Shown: positions 15,037-23,906, counted from the stretch's first letter. The stretch: DNA of 37,115 bases from JACQAI01 sp035507915 (GCA_035507915.1 DATJNS010000276.1:1-37115), one strand, 5' to 3'. Notes: generated by a model from the letters alone, not told the origin. Numbers and translations are program-made.

Positions 15037-16272
15037 ATGCGTCGCACGTCATCCATTGGCGGGCCGTTGACCCGTCGCGGCTTGCTGCGACAGGCCGGCG
15101 CCGCGACACTTGCGACTGTCGCATCGCCCGCCTGGGCCCAGACGATGACGAGCTTGCGACTGCCCGGCGGGGCGGACACGCGGCCGGTCACGAGCGCCTT
15201 TCCGCAGAAGGGCGCCATGATCCTTCAGCGCACCCGCCCGCCGCTTCTGGAGACGCCGTTCGAGGTCTACGACCAGGGCGTGTTCACGCCGAACGACCGT
15301 TTCTTCGTGCGATGGCATTGGGCGGTCATCCCGACGAGCGTCGACGCCGAGAGCTTCCGCCTGAAGATCCATGGCCACGTGAACCGCGCGTCGTCGCTCA
15401 CGCTGAACGACGTGCTGGCGCTGCCGCGGTTCGAGATCGTGGCGGTGAACCAATGCTCGGGCAATTCGCGCGGCTTTTTCCAGCCGCGGGTCGCCGGCGG
15501 CGAGTGGGCCAACGGGGCGATGGGCAACGCGCGCTGGACCGGGGTCCGCCTCAAGGACGTGCTCGATCGGGCGGGCGTGAAAGCCGGCGCGGTGCAGGTG
15601 CGGTTCAACGGGTTGGACATGCCGCTGGTGCCGGACGCGCCCGACTTCATGAAATCTCTCGCGGTCGACCATGCGCGCAATGGCGAGGTGATGATCGCCT
15701 ACGCCATGAACGGCGAGCCGCTGCCGCTGCTGAACGGGTTCCCGCTGCGCCTGGTCGTTCCGGGCTGGTATGCGACCTACTGGGTCAAGATGCTCGACGA
15801 CATCGAGGTTCTGGACGGCCCGGACACCAACTTCTGGATGAAAACCGCGTACACGATCCCGGACACGCCGCGCGCCGACATGAAGCCGGGCCAAGCAGGG
15901 GTCACCATGGTGCCGATCAACCGGATGAACCCGCGCTCCTTCATCACCAACGTCAAGGACGGCGCGACGATTCCGGCAGGCAAGCCGACGCCGGTCCGCG
16001 GCATCGCGTTCGGCGGCGATGCCGGCGTCAAGCGCGTCGACGTCTCGACCGACGGCGGCAAGACATGGCGGGCGGCTCGCCTGGGCAAGGACGAAGGCAA
16101 GTACGGTTTCCGACGCTGGGACGCGCCCTTCACGCCGGCGGTGAAGGGCGACTACACCCTCATGGTCCGCTGCACGGCCAGCAACGGCGAGATGCAGCCC
16201 GCCGAACCCAACTGGAATCCGGCCGGCTTCATGCGCAACGTCATCGAATTGACGTCGGTTTCGGCGACTTGA
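15037..16272 (+). CDS. sorA: SorA, molybdenum subunit of sulfite dehydrogenase
   Basis: A 411-residue Tat-exported sulfite-oxidase-family enzyme oxidising free sulfite to sulfate. The signal is PLTRRGLLRQAGAAT, ending PAWAQT. The molybdopterin domain has IHGHVNRASSLTLNDVLALP and cofactor-binding Cys140 in VAVNQCSGNSRGFFQP, the NQCSGNSR form typical of SorA rather than the SoxC ECPANGG form. The dimerisation domain contains VKRVDVSTDGGKTW. ATG 15037 is preceded by GGGGAGG at 8-nt spacing; upstream in-frame Met codons would add a leader before the Tat signal. The next gene encodes its cytochrome partner, 14 nt downstream. Confidence 0.93.
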   Translation: MRRTSSIGGPLTRRGLLRQAGAATLATVASPAWAQTMTSLRLPGGADTRPVTSAFPQKGAMILQRTRPPLLETPFEVYDQGVFTPNDRFFVRWHWAVIPTSVDAESFRLKIHGHVNRASSLTLNDVLALPRFEIVAVNQCSGNSRGFFQPRVAGGEWANGAMGNARWTGVRLKDVLDRAGVKAGAVQVRFNGLDMPLVPDAPDFMKSLAVDHARNGEVMIAYAMNGEPLPLLNGFPLRLVVPGWYATYWVKMLDDIEVLDGPDTNFWMKTAYTIPDTPRADMKPGQAGVTMVPINRMNPRSFITNVKDGATIPAGKPTPVRGIAFGGDAGVKRVDVSTDGGKTWRAARLGKDEGKYGFRRWDAPFTPAVKGDYTLMVRCTASNGEMQPAEPNWNPAGFMRNVIELTSVSAT

Positions 16273-16286
16273 GGAGGCGGCCACCG

Positions 16287-16619
16287 ATGATGCGCATGAT
16301 CCTGGGGTTCGCGCTCGTGAGCGCGGTGGCCGTGACGGCGGCAGCAGCGCCGGCGCGAGCGCCGACCGTCCTGAAATCGGTCGACGTGACGCTGCCGGAC
16401 AGCAGCCGGACGCTTCCCGACGGCCCGAACCTGTCGGTCGTCGACGGCAACTGCGTCTCCTGCCACAGCGCCGGCATGATCCTCAATCAGCCGGCGCTGT
16501 CGAAGGCCACGTGGGAGGCCGAGGTCGCCAAGATGCGCAACGTCTTCAAGGCGCCGATCGACGAGAAGGACGTCGCCCCCATCGTCGACTACCTGACCGC
16601 GGTCAAGGGACCGAAATAG
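16287..16619 (+). CDS. sorB: SorB, cytochrome c subunit of sulfite dehydrogenase
   Basis: A 110-residue exported monoheme cytochrome c that accepts electrons from SorA. The signal peptide covers residues 1-25 (ending APARAP). The heme motif is C56-V-S-C59-H60 in DGNCVSCHSAGMILNQPALS, and Met91 or Met66 is a potential distal ligand. It ends APIVDYLTAVKGPK. GAGGAGG lies 9 nt before the first ATG; ATG 16290 is an equally good start. It is directly downstream of sorA and convergent with the ABC-transport operon. Confidence 0.92.
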   Translation: MMRMILGFALVSAVAVTAAAAPARAPTVLKSVDVTLPDSSRTLPDGPNLSVVDGNCVSCHSAGMILNQPALSKATWEAEVAKMRNVFKAPIDEKDVAPIVDYLTAVKGPK

Positions 16620-16620
16620 C

Positions 16621-16648
16621 CGGCGGCAGGACTTAGGCGCTGCCGCCG
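16621..16648. terminator. Bidirectional hairpin between sorB and the solute-binding protein gene
   Basis: CGGCGGCA and TGCCGCCG form a perfect 8-bp stem with a 12-nt loop that fills most of the 32-nt gap between two convergent genes. It has no U-tract on either strand, but position and strength suit a shared transcription end. Confidence 0.5.
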
Positions 16649-16651
16649 CAG

Positions 16652-18250
16652 CTATTCGACGGTCACCTTGGTCAAATCCTGGAACCAGCTCTGGACCGGG
16701 TTGAAGCCTTTGACCTTGGGCGACAGCGCCCGCGGGTTGAGGTCGTGGACGATGAACACCCACGCCGCGTCGTCGACCATCTTGGCGTGGGCCTCGGCGA
16801 GCAGCTTGGTCTGCGCCGCTGGGTCGAACGTCGCCTGGGCGTCGCTCAGCAGCTTGTCGGTCTCGGGCGTGCTCCAGTGGCCCCAGTTGAAGTTGGTCGG
16901 CGAGTAGCTCGCCGACGCGTAGTAGCGGAACATGGTCGAGGGCTCGATCGAGCTCAGCGAGATGTTGACACCGTCGACGCCGTGCGACTGCGGCGCCGTC
17001 GGCGCGCTGCGGATGGCGATCAGCATCGTGCCCCACTCGACGACGTCGAAGTCGAGGTCGAATCCGAGCGGCTTGACCTGCTGCTGGATCGCCTCGTTCA
17101 TCGGCAACGGCAGCATCTGACCCGATCCCGAGGTCGAGATCATGATCTTGGCCTTGACCGGCTTGTCGGGCCCGTAGCCGGCCGCCTTGAGCAGCGCCTT
17201 GGCCTTCTCGGGATCGTATTTGTAGTGCTCGGTCGGCGTGCCGAAATAGGGGCTCTCCGGTGGATAGAGCCCGACCGCGGGGCGCGCCGTGCCGGCGATC
17301 AGCTTGACGATGCTGTCGCGGTCGATCGCGTAGTTGAGCGCCTGGCGCACACGCTTGTCGTGGAACGGTGAACCCTCGAGCGTGTTCAGCACGTAGGGCC
17401 AAGTGTGCGGGTAGGGCTTGAGGCTGATCTGGAAGCCCGCCGCCTTGAGCTGGTCGATCGCGTCGGGCGGCGGCACCTCGATCCAATCGACCTGGCCCGA
17501 GCGCAACGCCGCAAGTCGCGTGGTCGCCTCGGCCATCGGGCGCAACACGAGCTTCTGCAGCTTCGGGACGCGCGTCTTGTCCCAGTAGCCCTCGTTGCGC
17601 TCCATCTCGACGAACTGCGCCGGCACCACTTTGGTGATCTTGAACGGCCCGGTCCCCGCGGGCTGCTTGGCGAACTCGCCCCAGCTCTTGCCGACCTTTT
17701 CCCATTGGGCGGGGCTGACGATCAAAATGCGCGTCAGCAGATAGGGAAAGTAGCTGAACGGGAACTTGGTCGAGATTGCGATCGTGTGATCGTCGATTTT
17801 TTCCCACTTATCGAGCATCGAGACGGCGGCGCGCACGATCGCCGAGCCTTGGGCATCGAATTGCGGCGACTTCTCGTCATAGAGCCGGCCGAGGTTCCAC
17901 ACGACGGCATCCACGTTGAAGTCGGTGCCGTCGTGGAACTTGACGCCCTGGCGCACGGTGAAGAGCCAGCGCAGCGGGTCCTTCTCGTCGACGTGCCAAT
18001 CGGTGAACAGGCCTCCCGTGATGCCGATCGGATGGTCGGTCTGGCTGAAGTCCCAGTTCACCAGCGCGTCGTAGCAGGGATAGCCGAGGAAGCGGTATCC
18101 CTCGAAGCCGTTGTTTGGCACGCCGGTGGTGGTCGGGATGTCGGCCGCCGTCATGCCGATGCGCAAGGTTTGAGCACCCGCGGGCGCCGACGCGATCATG
18201 GCGGCAACGCCGAGACCGGCGAGCAGACGAGCAAGTCGAGACTGGGTCAT
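16652..18250 (-). CDS. ABC transporter periplasmic solute-binding protein (family 5, peptide/nickel type)
   Basis: A 532-residue exported protein of the DppA/OppA family that should deliver its ligand to the neighbouring permeases. The signal peptide is residues 1-27 (ending APAGAQ). Family marks include DPLRWLFTVRQGVKFHDGTDF near residue 90, GTGPFKI, and the RQALNYAIDRDSIV segment near the middle. GGGGAGGG precedes the ATG. It is the last gene of the operon, 90 nt after the amidase. That amidase context suggests an amide-containing ligand rather than a classical peptide, but the pocket cannot be read by eye. Confidence 0.93.
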   Translation of the reverse strand: MTQSRLARLLAGLGVAAMIASAPAGAQTLRIGMTAADIPTTTGVPNNGFEGYRFLGYPCYDALVNWDFSQTDHPIGITGGLFTDWHVDEKDPLRWLFTVRQGVKFHDGTDFNVDAVVWNLGRLYDEKSPQFDAQGSAIVRAAVSMLDKWEKIDDHTIAISTKFPFSYFPYLLTRILIVSPAQWEKVGKSWGEFAKQPAGTGPFKITKVVPAQFVEMERNEGYWDKTRVPKLQKLVLRPMAEATTRLAALRSGQVDWIEVPPPDAIDQLKAAGFQISLKPYPHTWPYVLNTLEGSPFHDKRVRQALNYAIDRDSIVKLIAGTARPAVGLYPPESPYFGTPTEHYKYDPEKAKALLKAAGYGPDKPVKAKIMISTSGSGQMLPLPMNEAIQQQVKPLGFDLDFDVVEWGTMLIAIRSAPTAPQSHGVDGVNISLSSIEPSTMFRYYASASYSPTNFNWGHWSTPETDKLLSDAQATFDPAAQTKLLAEAHAKMVDDAAWVFIVHDLNPRALSPKVKGFNPVQSWFQDLTKVTVE

Positions 18251-18297
18251 GGAACCCTCCCCTCAGGAAGCCATGTCCCTCCCTCAAGCATTTTCTG

Positions 18298-18314
18298 GGC
18301 CGCATTATTCGGCC
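18298..18314 (-). promoter_or_regulatory. Small hairpin between amidase and binding-protein genes
   Basis: GGCCG and CGGCC flank a 7-nt AT-rich loop (a 5-bp stem) in the 90-nt gap upstream of the solute-binding protein gene. It may adjust the relative expression of the last gene of the operon, as intergenic hairpins often do for binding proteins. Short and possibly coincidental. Confidence 0.25.
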
Positions 18315-18340
18315 GCCGACGCGACCGTCGTCGAACGCCC

Positions 18341-19741
18341 TTACGCCGCCGCCTTCAGCGCAAGCTCGGGCCGACGTTGCCGCCACGGCATCGCCTGCTC
18401 GTAGGCATGCGCGGCGCGGAACAACGTCGGCTCGCGGAACGGCTTGGCCGCGAGCTGCATCGACACCGGCAGCCCGCCGGCGCCGAAGCCGGTGCATACC
18501 GAGATCGCCGGATAGCCGGTGAGATTGAAGGTCGAGGTGAAACCGGGCTTCTCGAAAGTCGCCCATTTCGACACGGCGTCGATGCGCGGCGCTTCGCCCG
18601 GCTGCGAGGCGGTGACCAGGATGTCAATGTCCGCCATCGCGGCCGCCATCTCGTCGCACAGCTCGCGGCGGCGGCGCAGCGCCTGCATGTAATCGGTCCC
18701 GGTGACGAACGCGCCGAGGCCCATGCGATCGCGCAACAGCTCGCCGTAATCGCCGAAGCGCGTGCGCATCCACGGCTCGTGCAGCGCCCACGCCTCGGTC
18801 ACCAGGATCAGGAAGTTGCAGCCGTGCCAGTGCGCGAGCGGCGTCAAGGTGACGTCGCGCACGCTGGCGCCCGACTTTCGGAAGAAGTCGAGCGCGCCCT
18901 CGATGCCGGTCAAGGTGGCGTCGCTGACCCGGTGGTCGACCTCATGGAAATGACGCACCACGCCGATGCGCAGACCCTTCGCGCCCTGGCCGAGCTCGGC
19001 GCGAAAATCCGGCACCTTGCGGTCGGCGCTCGCCGGATCGGTCGGATCGTAGCCGGCCATCGCCTGCAAGAGGATCGCGCAGTCCTCGACCGTCCAGGCC
19101 ATCGGCCCGGCGTGGTCGAGGGAGAAGGCGAGCGGCAGGATGCCGGCGCGGCTGCATAGCCCGTAGGTCGGCTTGATGCCCGCGATGCCGCACAGCGCCG
19201 CCGGGCCGCGGATCGAGCCGCCGGTGTCCGAGCCGGTGCCGCCGAGCACCAGCCCCGCGGCAACCGCCGCACCGGTGCCGCTCGACGAGCCGGCGGTGAA
19301 GTGATCGGGGTTCCACGGGTTGCGGGCGGGCGGCCAGGGCAGGTCGAACGACGGCCCGCCGAACGCGAACTCGTGGGTCGCGAGCTTGCCCATCAGCACG
19401 ACACCCGCCTCGGCGAGCAGGCGCACGGTGGTGGCATCCTCGCGCGGCACGTGGTCCTGCAGCAGCTTCGAATGCGCGGTGGTGGGGATGCCCTTCGTGC
19501 AGTAGATATCCTTGTGGCCGAAGGGAATCCCATGCAGCGGACCTTTGGGTCCGCTCTTCATGATGGCAGCCTCGGCCGCCTTGGCGTCGGCCAACGCACG
19601 CTCCTCGGTCACCCGTATGAAGGCGTTGAGGGTGCCGTCGAGCGCCTTGATGCGCGCCAGGCACTGCTGCGTCAGCTCGACCGGCGACAGCTGTTTGGCC
19701 GCGATGCGCCGCGCCGCCTCGGCGATGGTGAGGAACTCCAT
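18341..19741 (-). CDS. Amidase-signature-family amidohydrolase
   Basis: A 466-residue cytoplasmic enzyme hydrolysing a C-N amide bond through a Ser-cisSer-Lys triad. The triad is visible as Lys77 (GIPFGHKDIY), Ser152 (TAGSSSGTGAA) and the nucleophile Ser176 (SDTGGSIRGPA). The family also includes GatA, AtzE and allophanate hydrolase. The ATG overlaps the stop of the small upstream gene by one nucleotide (TGATG), so both are translated together. That small protein resembles GatC/AtzG, which pack against amidases of this family, so this is probably the catalytic half of a two-subunit hydrolase. It sits inside an ABC-transport operon. It is not GatA of tRNA amidation, as no gatB is nearby. Confidence 0.92.
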   Translation of the reverse strand: MEFLTIAEAARRIAAKQLSPVELTQQCLARIKALDGTLNAFIRVTEERALADAKAAEAAIMKSGPKGPLHGIPFGHKDIYCTKGIPTTAHSKLLQDHVPREDATTVRLLAEAGVVLMGKLATHEFAFGGPSFDLPWPPARNPWNPDHFTAGSSSGTGAAVAAGLVLGGTGSDTGGSIRGPAALCGIAGIKPTYGLCSRAGILPLAFSLDHAGPMAWTVEDCAILLQAMAGYDPTDPASADRKVPDFRAELGQGAKGLRIGVVRHFHEVDHRVSDATLTGIEGALDFFRKSGASVRDVTLTPLAHWHGCNFLILVTEAWALHEPWMRTRFGDYGELLRDRMGLGAFVTGTDYMQALRRRRELCDEMAAAMADIDILVTASQPGEAPRIDAVSKWATFEKPGFTSTFNLTGYPAISVCTGFGAGGLPVSMQLAAKPFREPTLFRAAHAYEQAMPWRQRRPELALKAAA

Positions 19742-19944
19742 CACGGCACCTTGGTCAGGCTGGGCGGAAACACGAAGATGTGCGCCGGCTCGGCCTCGCG
19801 GCCGCGCGGCGTGCGTACGCGCTCGATCATCTCCTCGATATAGCCGTAGCCCTCGTACAGCGCGGCGCGCTGCTGATCCGTCAGGCTGAGCCCCGCGCGC
19901 TTGACCAGTGTCGCGAACTCGGCCTGGGTGATGCTCGCTTTCAT
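19741..19944 (-). CDS. Small GatC/AtzG-like amidase partner subunit
   Basis: A 67-residue protein (MKASITQAEF start) with no signal peptide. The order of features LSLTDQQRAALYEGYGYIEEMIERV followed by AEPAHIF recalls GatC (LTxEE...ILxYIExL...VEP) and the AtzG-type subunits of cyanuric-acid-pathway amidases. These small helices wrap around amidase-signature enzymes and stabilise them. It directly precedes and overlaps the amidase gene. A longer in-frame reading upstream (16 more residues, Arg-rich) overlaps the ATPase gene and looks artefactual. The family call is by eye and should be treated as moderate. Confidence 0.6.
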   Translation of the reverse strand: MKASITQAEFATLVKRAGLSLTDQQRAALYEGYGYIEEMIERVRTPRGREAEPAHIFVFPPSLTKVP

Positions 19945-19960
19945 CCCTCGACCTCTCCCG

Positions 19961-20968
19961 TTACGCCGGGACCGTCGTCGGTCCCGCGACATGCCATTCC
20001 AGCGCGTCCGCCGCCCTGACGCAACGCACCATCGCGCCCGAATTGACCTGCACGACCGGCGGCTCGGCCACGTGGCAGGCGTCGATCGCCTCCTTGCAGC
20101 GTGGCGCGAAGGCGCAGCCCGGCGGCAGCGCGGACAGGCTCGGCGGGCTGCCCGGGATCATGTCGAGATCGCGGCCGCGCATGCCGCCATGCACCGTCGA
20201 AGCGAGCAGGCCGCGCGTGTAGGGATGCCGACGCTCGCGCAGCACCTCGCGTACCGTGCCGGTCTCGACCAGGCGCCCGGCGTACATCACGGCGACGCGG
20301 TCGGAGATCTCGGCGGCAACCCCGACGTCGTGGGTGACGAACAGCACCGCCATGCCGAGCTCCTGCTGGAGCTGGCGCAGCAAGAGGAGAATCTGGATCT
20401 GCACCGTGACGTCGAGCGCCGTGGTCGGTTCGTCGGCCAGCAGCACGGCGGGCTTGCACGCCAGCGCGAGCGCGATCATGGCGCGCTGGCGCATGCCGCC
20501 CGACATCTCGTGCGGATAGTTCTTGAGCCGACGCGCGGCCGATGGGATCTTGACCCGCTCGAGCAGTTCGTGCGCACGCTTCATCGCCGTCGCGCGGTCG
20601 ACCCCGTCGTGCTGCACGATCGTCTCGGCGATCTGCTGGCCGATCGTGTAGACCGGATCGAGCGCCGTGATCGGCTCCTGGAAAACCATCGAAACCGTGC
20701 CGCCGCGCAGCTTGGCGAGCTCGGTCGGCGCCAACGCGAACAGGTCGCGGCCGGTCACCCGGATGCGCCCTTCGACCCGCGCGTGGTCGGGCAACAGGCC
20801 CATCAGCGCCTTGAGCGTGACGCTCTTGCCCGAGCCCGACTCGCCGAGGATGGTCATCACCTCGCCGGGCACGAGCGCGAACGACACGCCGTTGACGGCC
20901 GCGACGCTGCTGTCGCGCCGCACGAAGCGCACGGTCAGATCGTCGACCGCGATGACGGGCTCAGCCAA
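19961..20968 (-). CDS. Dipeptide-type ABC transporter ATPase (DppD/OppD-like)
   Basis: A 335-residue ATPase of the peptide/nickel importer group. Walker A is GESGSGKS, the signature MSGGMRQR, Walker B AVLLADEPTTALD, and the switch His is in FVTHD. The C-terminal oligopeptide-transporter extension is present, with HPYTRGLLAS and cysteines in GCAFAPRC and ACHV. The start overlaps the end of the other ATPase gene by 8 nt. It forms a heterodimer with that subunit to power the two permeases. Confidence 0.95.
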   Translation of the reverse strand: MAEPVIAVDDLTVRFVRRDSSVAAVNGVSFALVPGEVMTILGESGSGKSVTLKALMGLLPDHARVEGRIRVTGRDLFALAPTELAKLRGGTVSMVFQEPITALDPVYTIGQQIAETIVQHDGVDRATAMKRAHELLERVKIPSAARRLKNYPHEMSGGMRQRAMIALALACKPAVLLADEPTTALDVTVQIQILLLLRQLQQELGMAVLFVTHDVGVAAEISDRVAVMYAGRLVETGTVREVLRERRHPYTRGLLASTVHGGMRGRDLDMIPGSPPSLSALPPGCAFAPRCKEAIDACHVAEPPVVQVNSGAMVRCVRAADALEWHVAGPTTVPA

Positions 20969-22046
20969 GCCGGGCTTCCTGCGCCGCGGGCACGTGACAC
21001 GCGACGAAGTGCCCGCCTGCCGACTGACCGGCGGCGTCGGCGGACGCCAGAACCGGTGCGCGCTCGGCGCACACCGCCTCGGCGAACGCGCAGCGCGTGC
21101 GGAACCGGCAGCCCGACGGCGGATTGATCGGGTTGGGCGGGTCGCCGGTCAGCGGCTGCTCGGTGGCGCGCCGGTCGGGATCGAGCGTCGGCTTGGAGGC
21201 GAGCAGCGCGCGCGTGTAGGGATGGCGCGGACTCCGGTAGATCCGCTCGACCGGTCCGATCTCGACCACCTTGCCGAGATACATGACGAGCACGCGATCG
21301 GCGATGTATTCGACCATGTTGAGATCGTGGCTGATGAAGATGTAGGTCAGGCTGAAGCGCGCCTTGAGCTCGCGCAGCAGATTGAGGACCTGGGCCTCGA
21401 CCGATTTGTCGAGCGCCGACACCGCCTCGTCGAGGATCACGAGCCTGGGCTCGAGCGCGAGCGCGCGCGCGACGTTGACGCGCTGGCGCTGCCCGCCCGA
21501 CAGCTCGTGCGGGTAGCGGCGCGCGAACTGCGCGGGATTGAGCCCGACCTGCGCCAACAAGGTCTCGGCGCGCTCGCGCGCCTCGGCCGGTTTGACGCCG
21601 TGCATGCGCGGCGCATAGGCGATCGAATCGACGATCGGCAGGCGCGGGTTCAGGGATGCGTAGCTGTCCTGAAACACCATCTGCATCTGGCGGCGCAGCG
21701 CCGTCACGCTCAGGCCGGCGCCGACCTCTTCGCCGTCGAACACCAGCGCGCCGCGATCGGGTTCGATCAAGCCCATCAGCAGCCGCGCCGTCGTCGACTT
21801 GCCGCAACCGCTCTCGCCGACGATGCCGAGCACCTCGCCTTTGGCGACCGCGAAGGACACGTCGTCGACCGCCTGCACGGTGGCGATCGCACGGTTCAGC
21901 AGACCGCCGCGCACCGGGAAATGCTTGGTCAGGTGCTCGACGATCAGGAGCGGTTGCGCGGCGCCGCCGCGGTCGCGCGGATCGACCGTCTGATACGGTC
22001 GGCGCCCGCTCATCATCCGCCGGCTCGCGCTGGGTCGCCCCGTCAT
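20961..22046 (-). CDS. Dipeptide-type ABC transporter ATPase (DppF/OppF-like)
   Basis: A 361-residue ATPase partner. A Ser/Arg-rich leader of about 30 residues precedes LLIVEHLTKHFPVRGG. Walker A is GESGCGKST, the signature LSGGQRQR, Walker B LVILDEAVSALD with an Ala in place of the usual Pro/Thr, and the switch is FISHD. The C-terminal extension has HPYTRALLASKP and cysteines in GCRFRTRC. The start ATG overlaps the permease stop (ATGA). The open frame runs further upstream through the permease gene in a different, non-coding reading. Confidence 0.95.
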   Translation of the reverse strand: MTGRPSASRRMMSGRRPYQTVDPRDRGGAAQPLLIVEHLTKHFPVRGGLLNRAIATVQAVDDVSFAVAKGEVLGIVGESGCGKSTTARLLMGLIEPDRGALVFDGEEVGAGLSVTALRRQMQMVFQDSYASLNPRLPIVDSIAYAPRMHGVKPAEARERAETLLAQVGLNPAQFARRYPHELSGGQRQRVNVARALALEPRLVILDEAVSALDKSVEAQVLNLLRELKARFSLTYIFISHDLNMVEYIADRVLVMYLGKVVEIGPVERIYRSPRHPYTRALLASKPTLDPDRRATEQPLTGDPPNPINPPSGCRFRTRCAFAEAVCAERAPVLASADAAGQSAGGHFVACHVPAAQEARLG

Positions 22047-22957
22047 TGCGCGAGCCTCACGTCCATCGCGCTGCGGAAGCCGTCGCTCATCAGGTTGAAG
22101 CACATCGACGTGATGAAGATCATCACGCCGGGCAGCGCCGCCACCAGCGGCTGCACGTAGATCGCCTGGCGCAGCGAGTTGAGCATCAGGCCCCATTCCG
22201 GATTGGGCGGCGTGACGCCGAGACCGAGGAAGCTCAGGCCGGCCGACAGGATGATGGACAGGCTGATCAGGCTGGTGGCGTAGACCAGGATGGTCCCGAG
22301 CACGTTCGCGAGGACATGGTGACGGATGATTTGCGAGGTCGTGGTGCCGCTCGCGCGCGCCGCGTCGACGTAGTCGAGCGTGCGGGTCTGGGTCGTGACG
22401 CTCTCGGCGATCCGACACATCGGCGGGATGAAGACGATCGAGAGCGCCAGCACCGAGTTGAGCAGGCCGTTGCCCATCAGGCCGCAGATCGCGATCGCGA
22501 GCAGGATCGACGGAAAGGCGTAGAACACGTCCATCAGCCGCATGATCACGTTGCCAAGCACGCCGCCGGCGTAGCCGGCGACGATGCCGAGACAGCTGCC
22601 GATCACCAGCGAGATCGCCACCGGCGCGACGCCGGCGATCAGGGTCAAGCGCGAGCCGTAGACCAGACGGGTCCACAGGTCGCGGCCGGTCTCGTCGGTG
22701 CCGAGCCAGTGGCCCGGCGTGCCGATCGGCTTGAGGCGGCGCAGCACGCTGCCGGCGAGCGGATCCTGCGGCGCGATCCACGGCGCGAAGATCGCCATCA
22801 GCACGATGCCGACGATGACGACGGTGACCGCGATGGTGATCGGATCGCGCGCCAGCCGCCGGCCGACCGCGCGCCAGTAGCCGATGCCGGGCTGCGCGGG
22901 CGCGACGGCGGCGCCGACGCGCACCGTGCCGCCGTCGAGGGTCGAGGTCGACGCCAT
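22043..22957 (-). CDS. Dipeptide-type ABC transporter permease (DppC-like)
   Basis: A 304-residue inner-membrane permease. Residues 30-60 hold the first helix (ITIAVTVVIVGIVLMAIFAPW) preceded by the DppC-type N-terminal domain. The motif DPLAGSVLRRLKPIGTPGHW ending in LGTDETGRD is characteristic of DppC. The EAA loop is DYVDAARASGTTTSQIIRHH. Five further helices follow. It is encoded 10 nt after the DppB-like gene and overlaps the ATPase gene by 4 nt. Confidence 0.95.
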   Translation of the reverse strand: MASTSTLDGGTVRVGAAVAPAQPGIGYWRAVGRRLARDPITIAVTVVIVGIVLMAIFAPWIAPQDPLAGSVLRRLKPIGTPGHWLGTDETGRDLWTRLVYGSRLTLIAGVAPVAISLVIGSCLGIVAGYAGGVLGNVIMRLMDVFYAFPSILLAIAICGLMGNGLLNSVLALSIVFIPPMCRIAESVTTQTRTLDYVDAARASGTTTSQIIRHHVLANVLGTILVYATSLISLSIILSAGLSFLGLGVTPPNPEWGLMLNSLRQAIYVQPLVAALPGVMIFITSMCFNLMSDGFRSAMDVRLAQ

Positions 22958-22967
22958 GTCGATCGTC

Positions 22968-23906
22968 TCAGCGCCGGACGCGCGGATCGATCGCCGCCTG
23001 GGCGATGTCGACCGCGAGGTTGAGGAGCACGAAGAAGAAGGCGAGCACCAGGATGGTCGCCTGGAGCACCGGAATGTCGCGCCGGAAGATCGCGAGATTG
23101 AGCAGGTTGCCCGAGCCCGGCCAATTGAACACGGTCTCGACCAGGATCGAACCGCCGAGCAGGTAGCCGAACTGCAGGCCCATCAGGGCCAGCACCGGCG
23201 GCGCGGCGTTCTTGCAGACGTGCAGCAGGGTCGGCCGCCGCGTCAGGCCCTTGGCGGTCAGCGCCCCGACGAACTCCTGGCCGAGGATCTCGAGCACGGT
23301 CGCGCGCACCAGCCGCGCCACCACGCCCATCGGGATGAGCGACAGCGTGATCACCGGCAGCACGAGATAGGACAACCGTCCGAGCAGGCTGGTGCCCTCC
23401 TCGGCCATGCCCTGCGCCGGCAGCCAATTGAGGAACACCGAGAACACCAGCACCATCACGATGGCGAACCAGTAGTGCGGCAGGCTGACGCCGGTGATCG
23501 CCAGACCGGAAAACAGCTTGTCCAACCAGCGGCCGTGATGGAACGCAGCGAGCAGCCCGAGCGCGATCCCGACGGAGAAGCCGAGCAGCGCCGCCGGCAC
23601 CGCGAGCTGGAAGGTGTTGCGCAGCGCCTCGAACAGCTGCCCGGCGACCGGCTGTGTGTTGAACACCGAGATGCCGAAGTCGCCGGTCAGGGTCCGCATC
23701 AGCCACGCGGCGTACTGCACGTAGAGCGGCTTGTCGAAGCCGTAGATCGCCTTGAGATGGGCGACGACCTCGGCGGGCGCCTCCGGCGGCACCAAGAGGT
23801 CGACCGGATTGCCGGGCACGATATGGACCAGCCCGAACACGACGAGCGAGACGCCGAACAGGATCGGCAGCGCCTCCAGCAGCCGGCGGCCGGTGAACAG
23901 GAACAA
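22968..23906 (-). CDS. Dipeptide-type ABC transporter permease (DppB-like), TTG start
   Basis: A 312-residue inner-membrane permease beginning with the usual DppB first helix (TGRRLLEALPILFGVSLVVFGL) followed by HIVPGNPVD. About six helices are visible. The EAA-type loop is QEFVGALTAKGLTRRPTLLHV. I chose TTG 23906 because AGGAGG lies 7 nt upstream and the protein then starts like its family. The open frame continues to a TTG at 23933, which would place the ribosome site inside the gene. It is the first gene of the seven-gene leftward operon. Confidence 0.93.
   Translation of the reverse strand: MFLFTGRRLLEALPILFGVSLVVFGLVHIVPGNPVDLLVPPEAPAEVVAHLKAIYGFDKPLYVQYAAWLMRTLTGDFGISVFNTQPVAGQLFEALRNTFQLAVPAALLGFSVGIALGLLAAFHHGRWLDKLFSGLAITGVSLPHYWFAIVMVLVFSVFLNWLPAQGMAEEGTSLLGRLSYLVLPVITLSLIPMGVVARLVRATVLEILGQEFVGALTAKGLTRRPTLLHVCKNAAPPVLALMGLQFGYLLGGSILVETVFNWPGSGNLLNLAIFRRDIPVLQATILVLAFFFVLLNLAVDIAQAAIDPRVRR

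Noticed and set aside
18341..19741. GatA subunit of tRNA-dependent amidotransferase
   Set aside because: Although the small neighbour looks GatC-like, no gatB is present and the genes sit in a transport operon.
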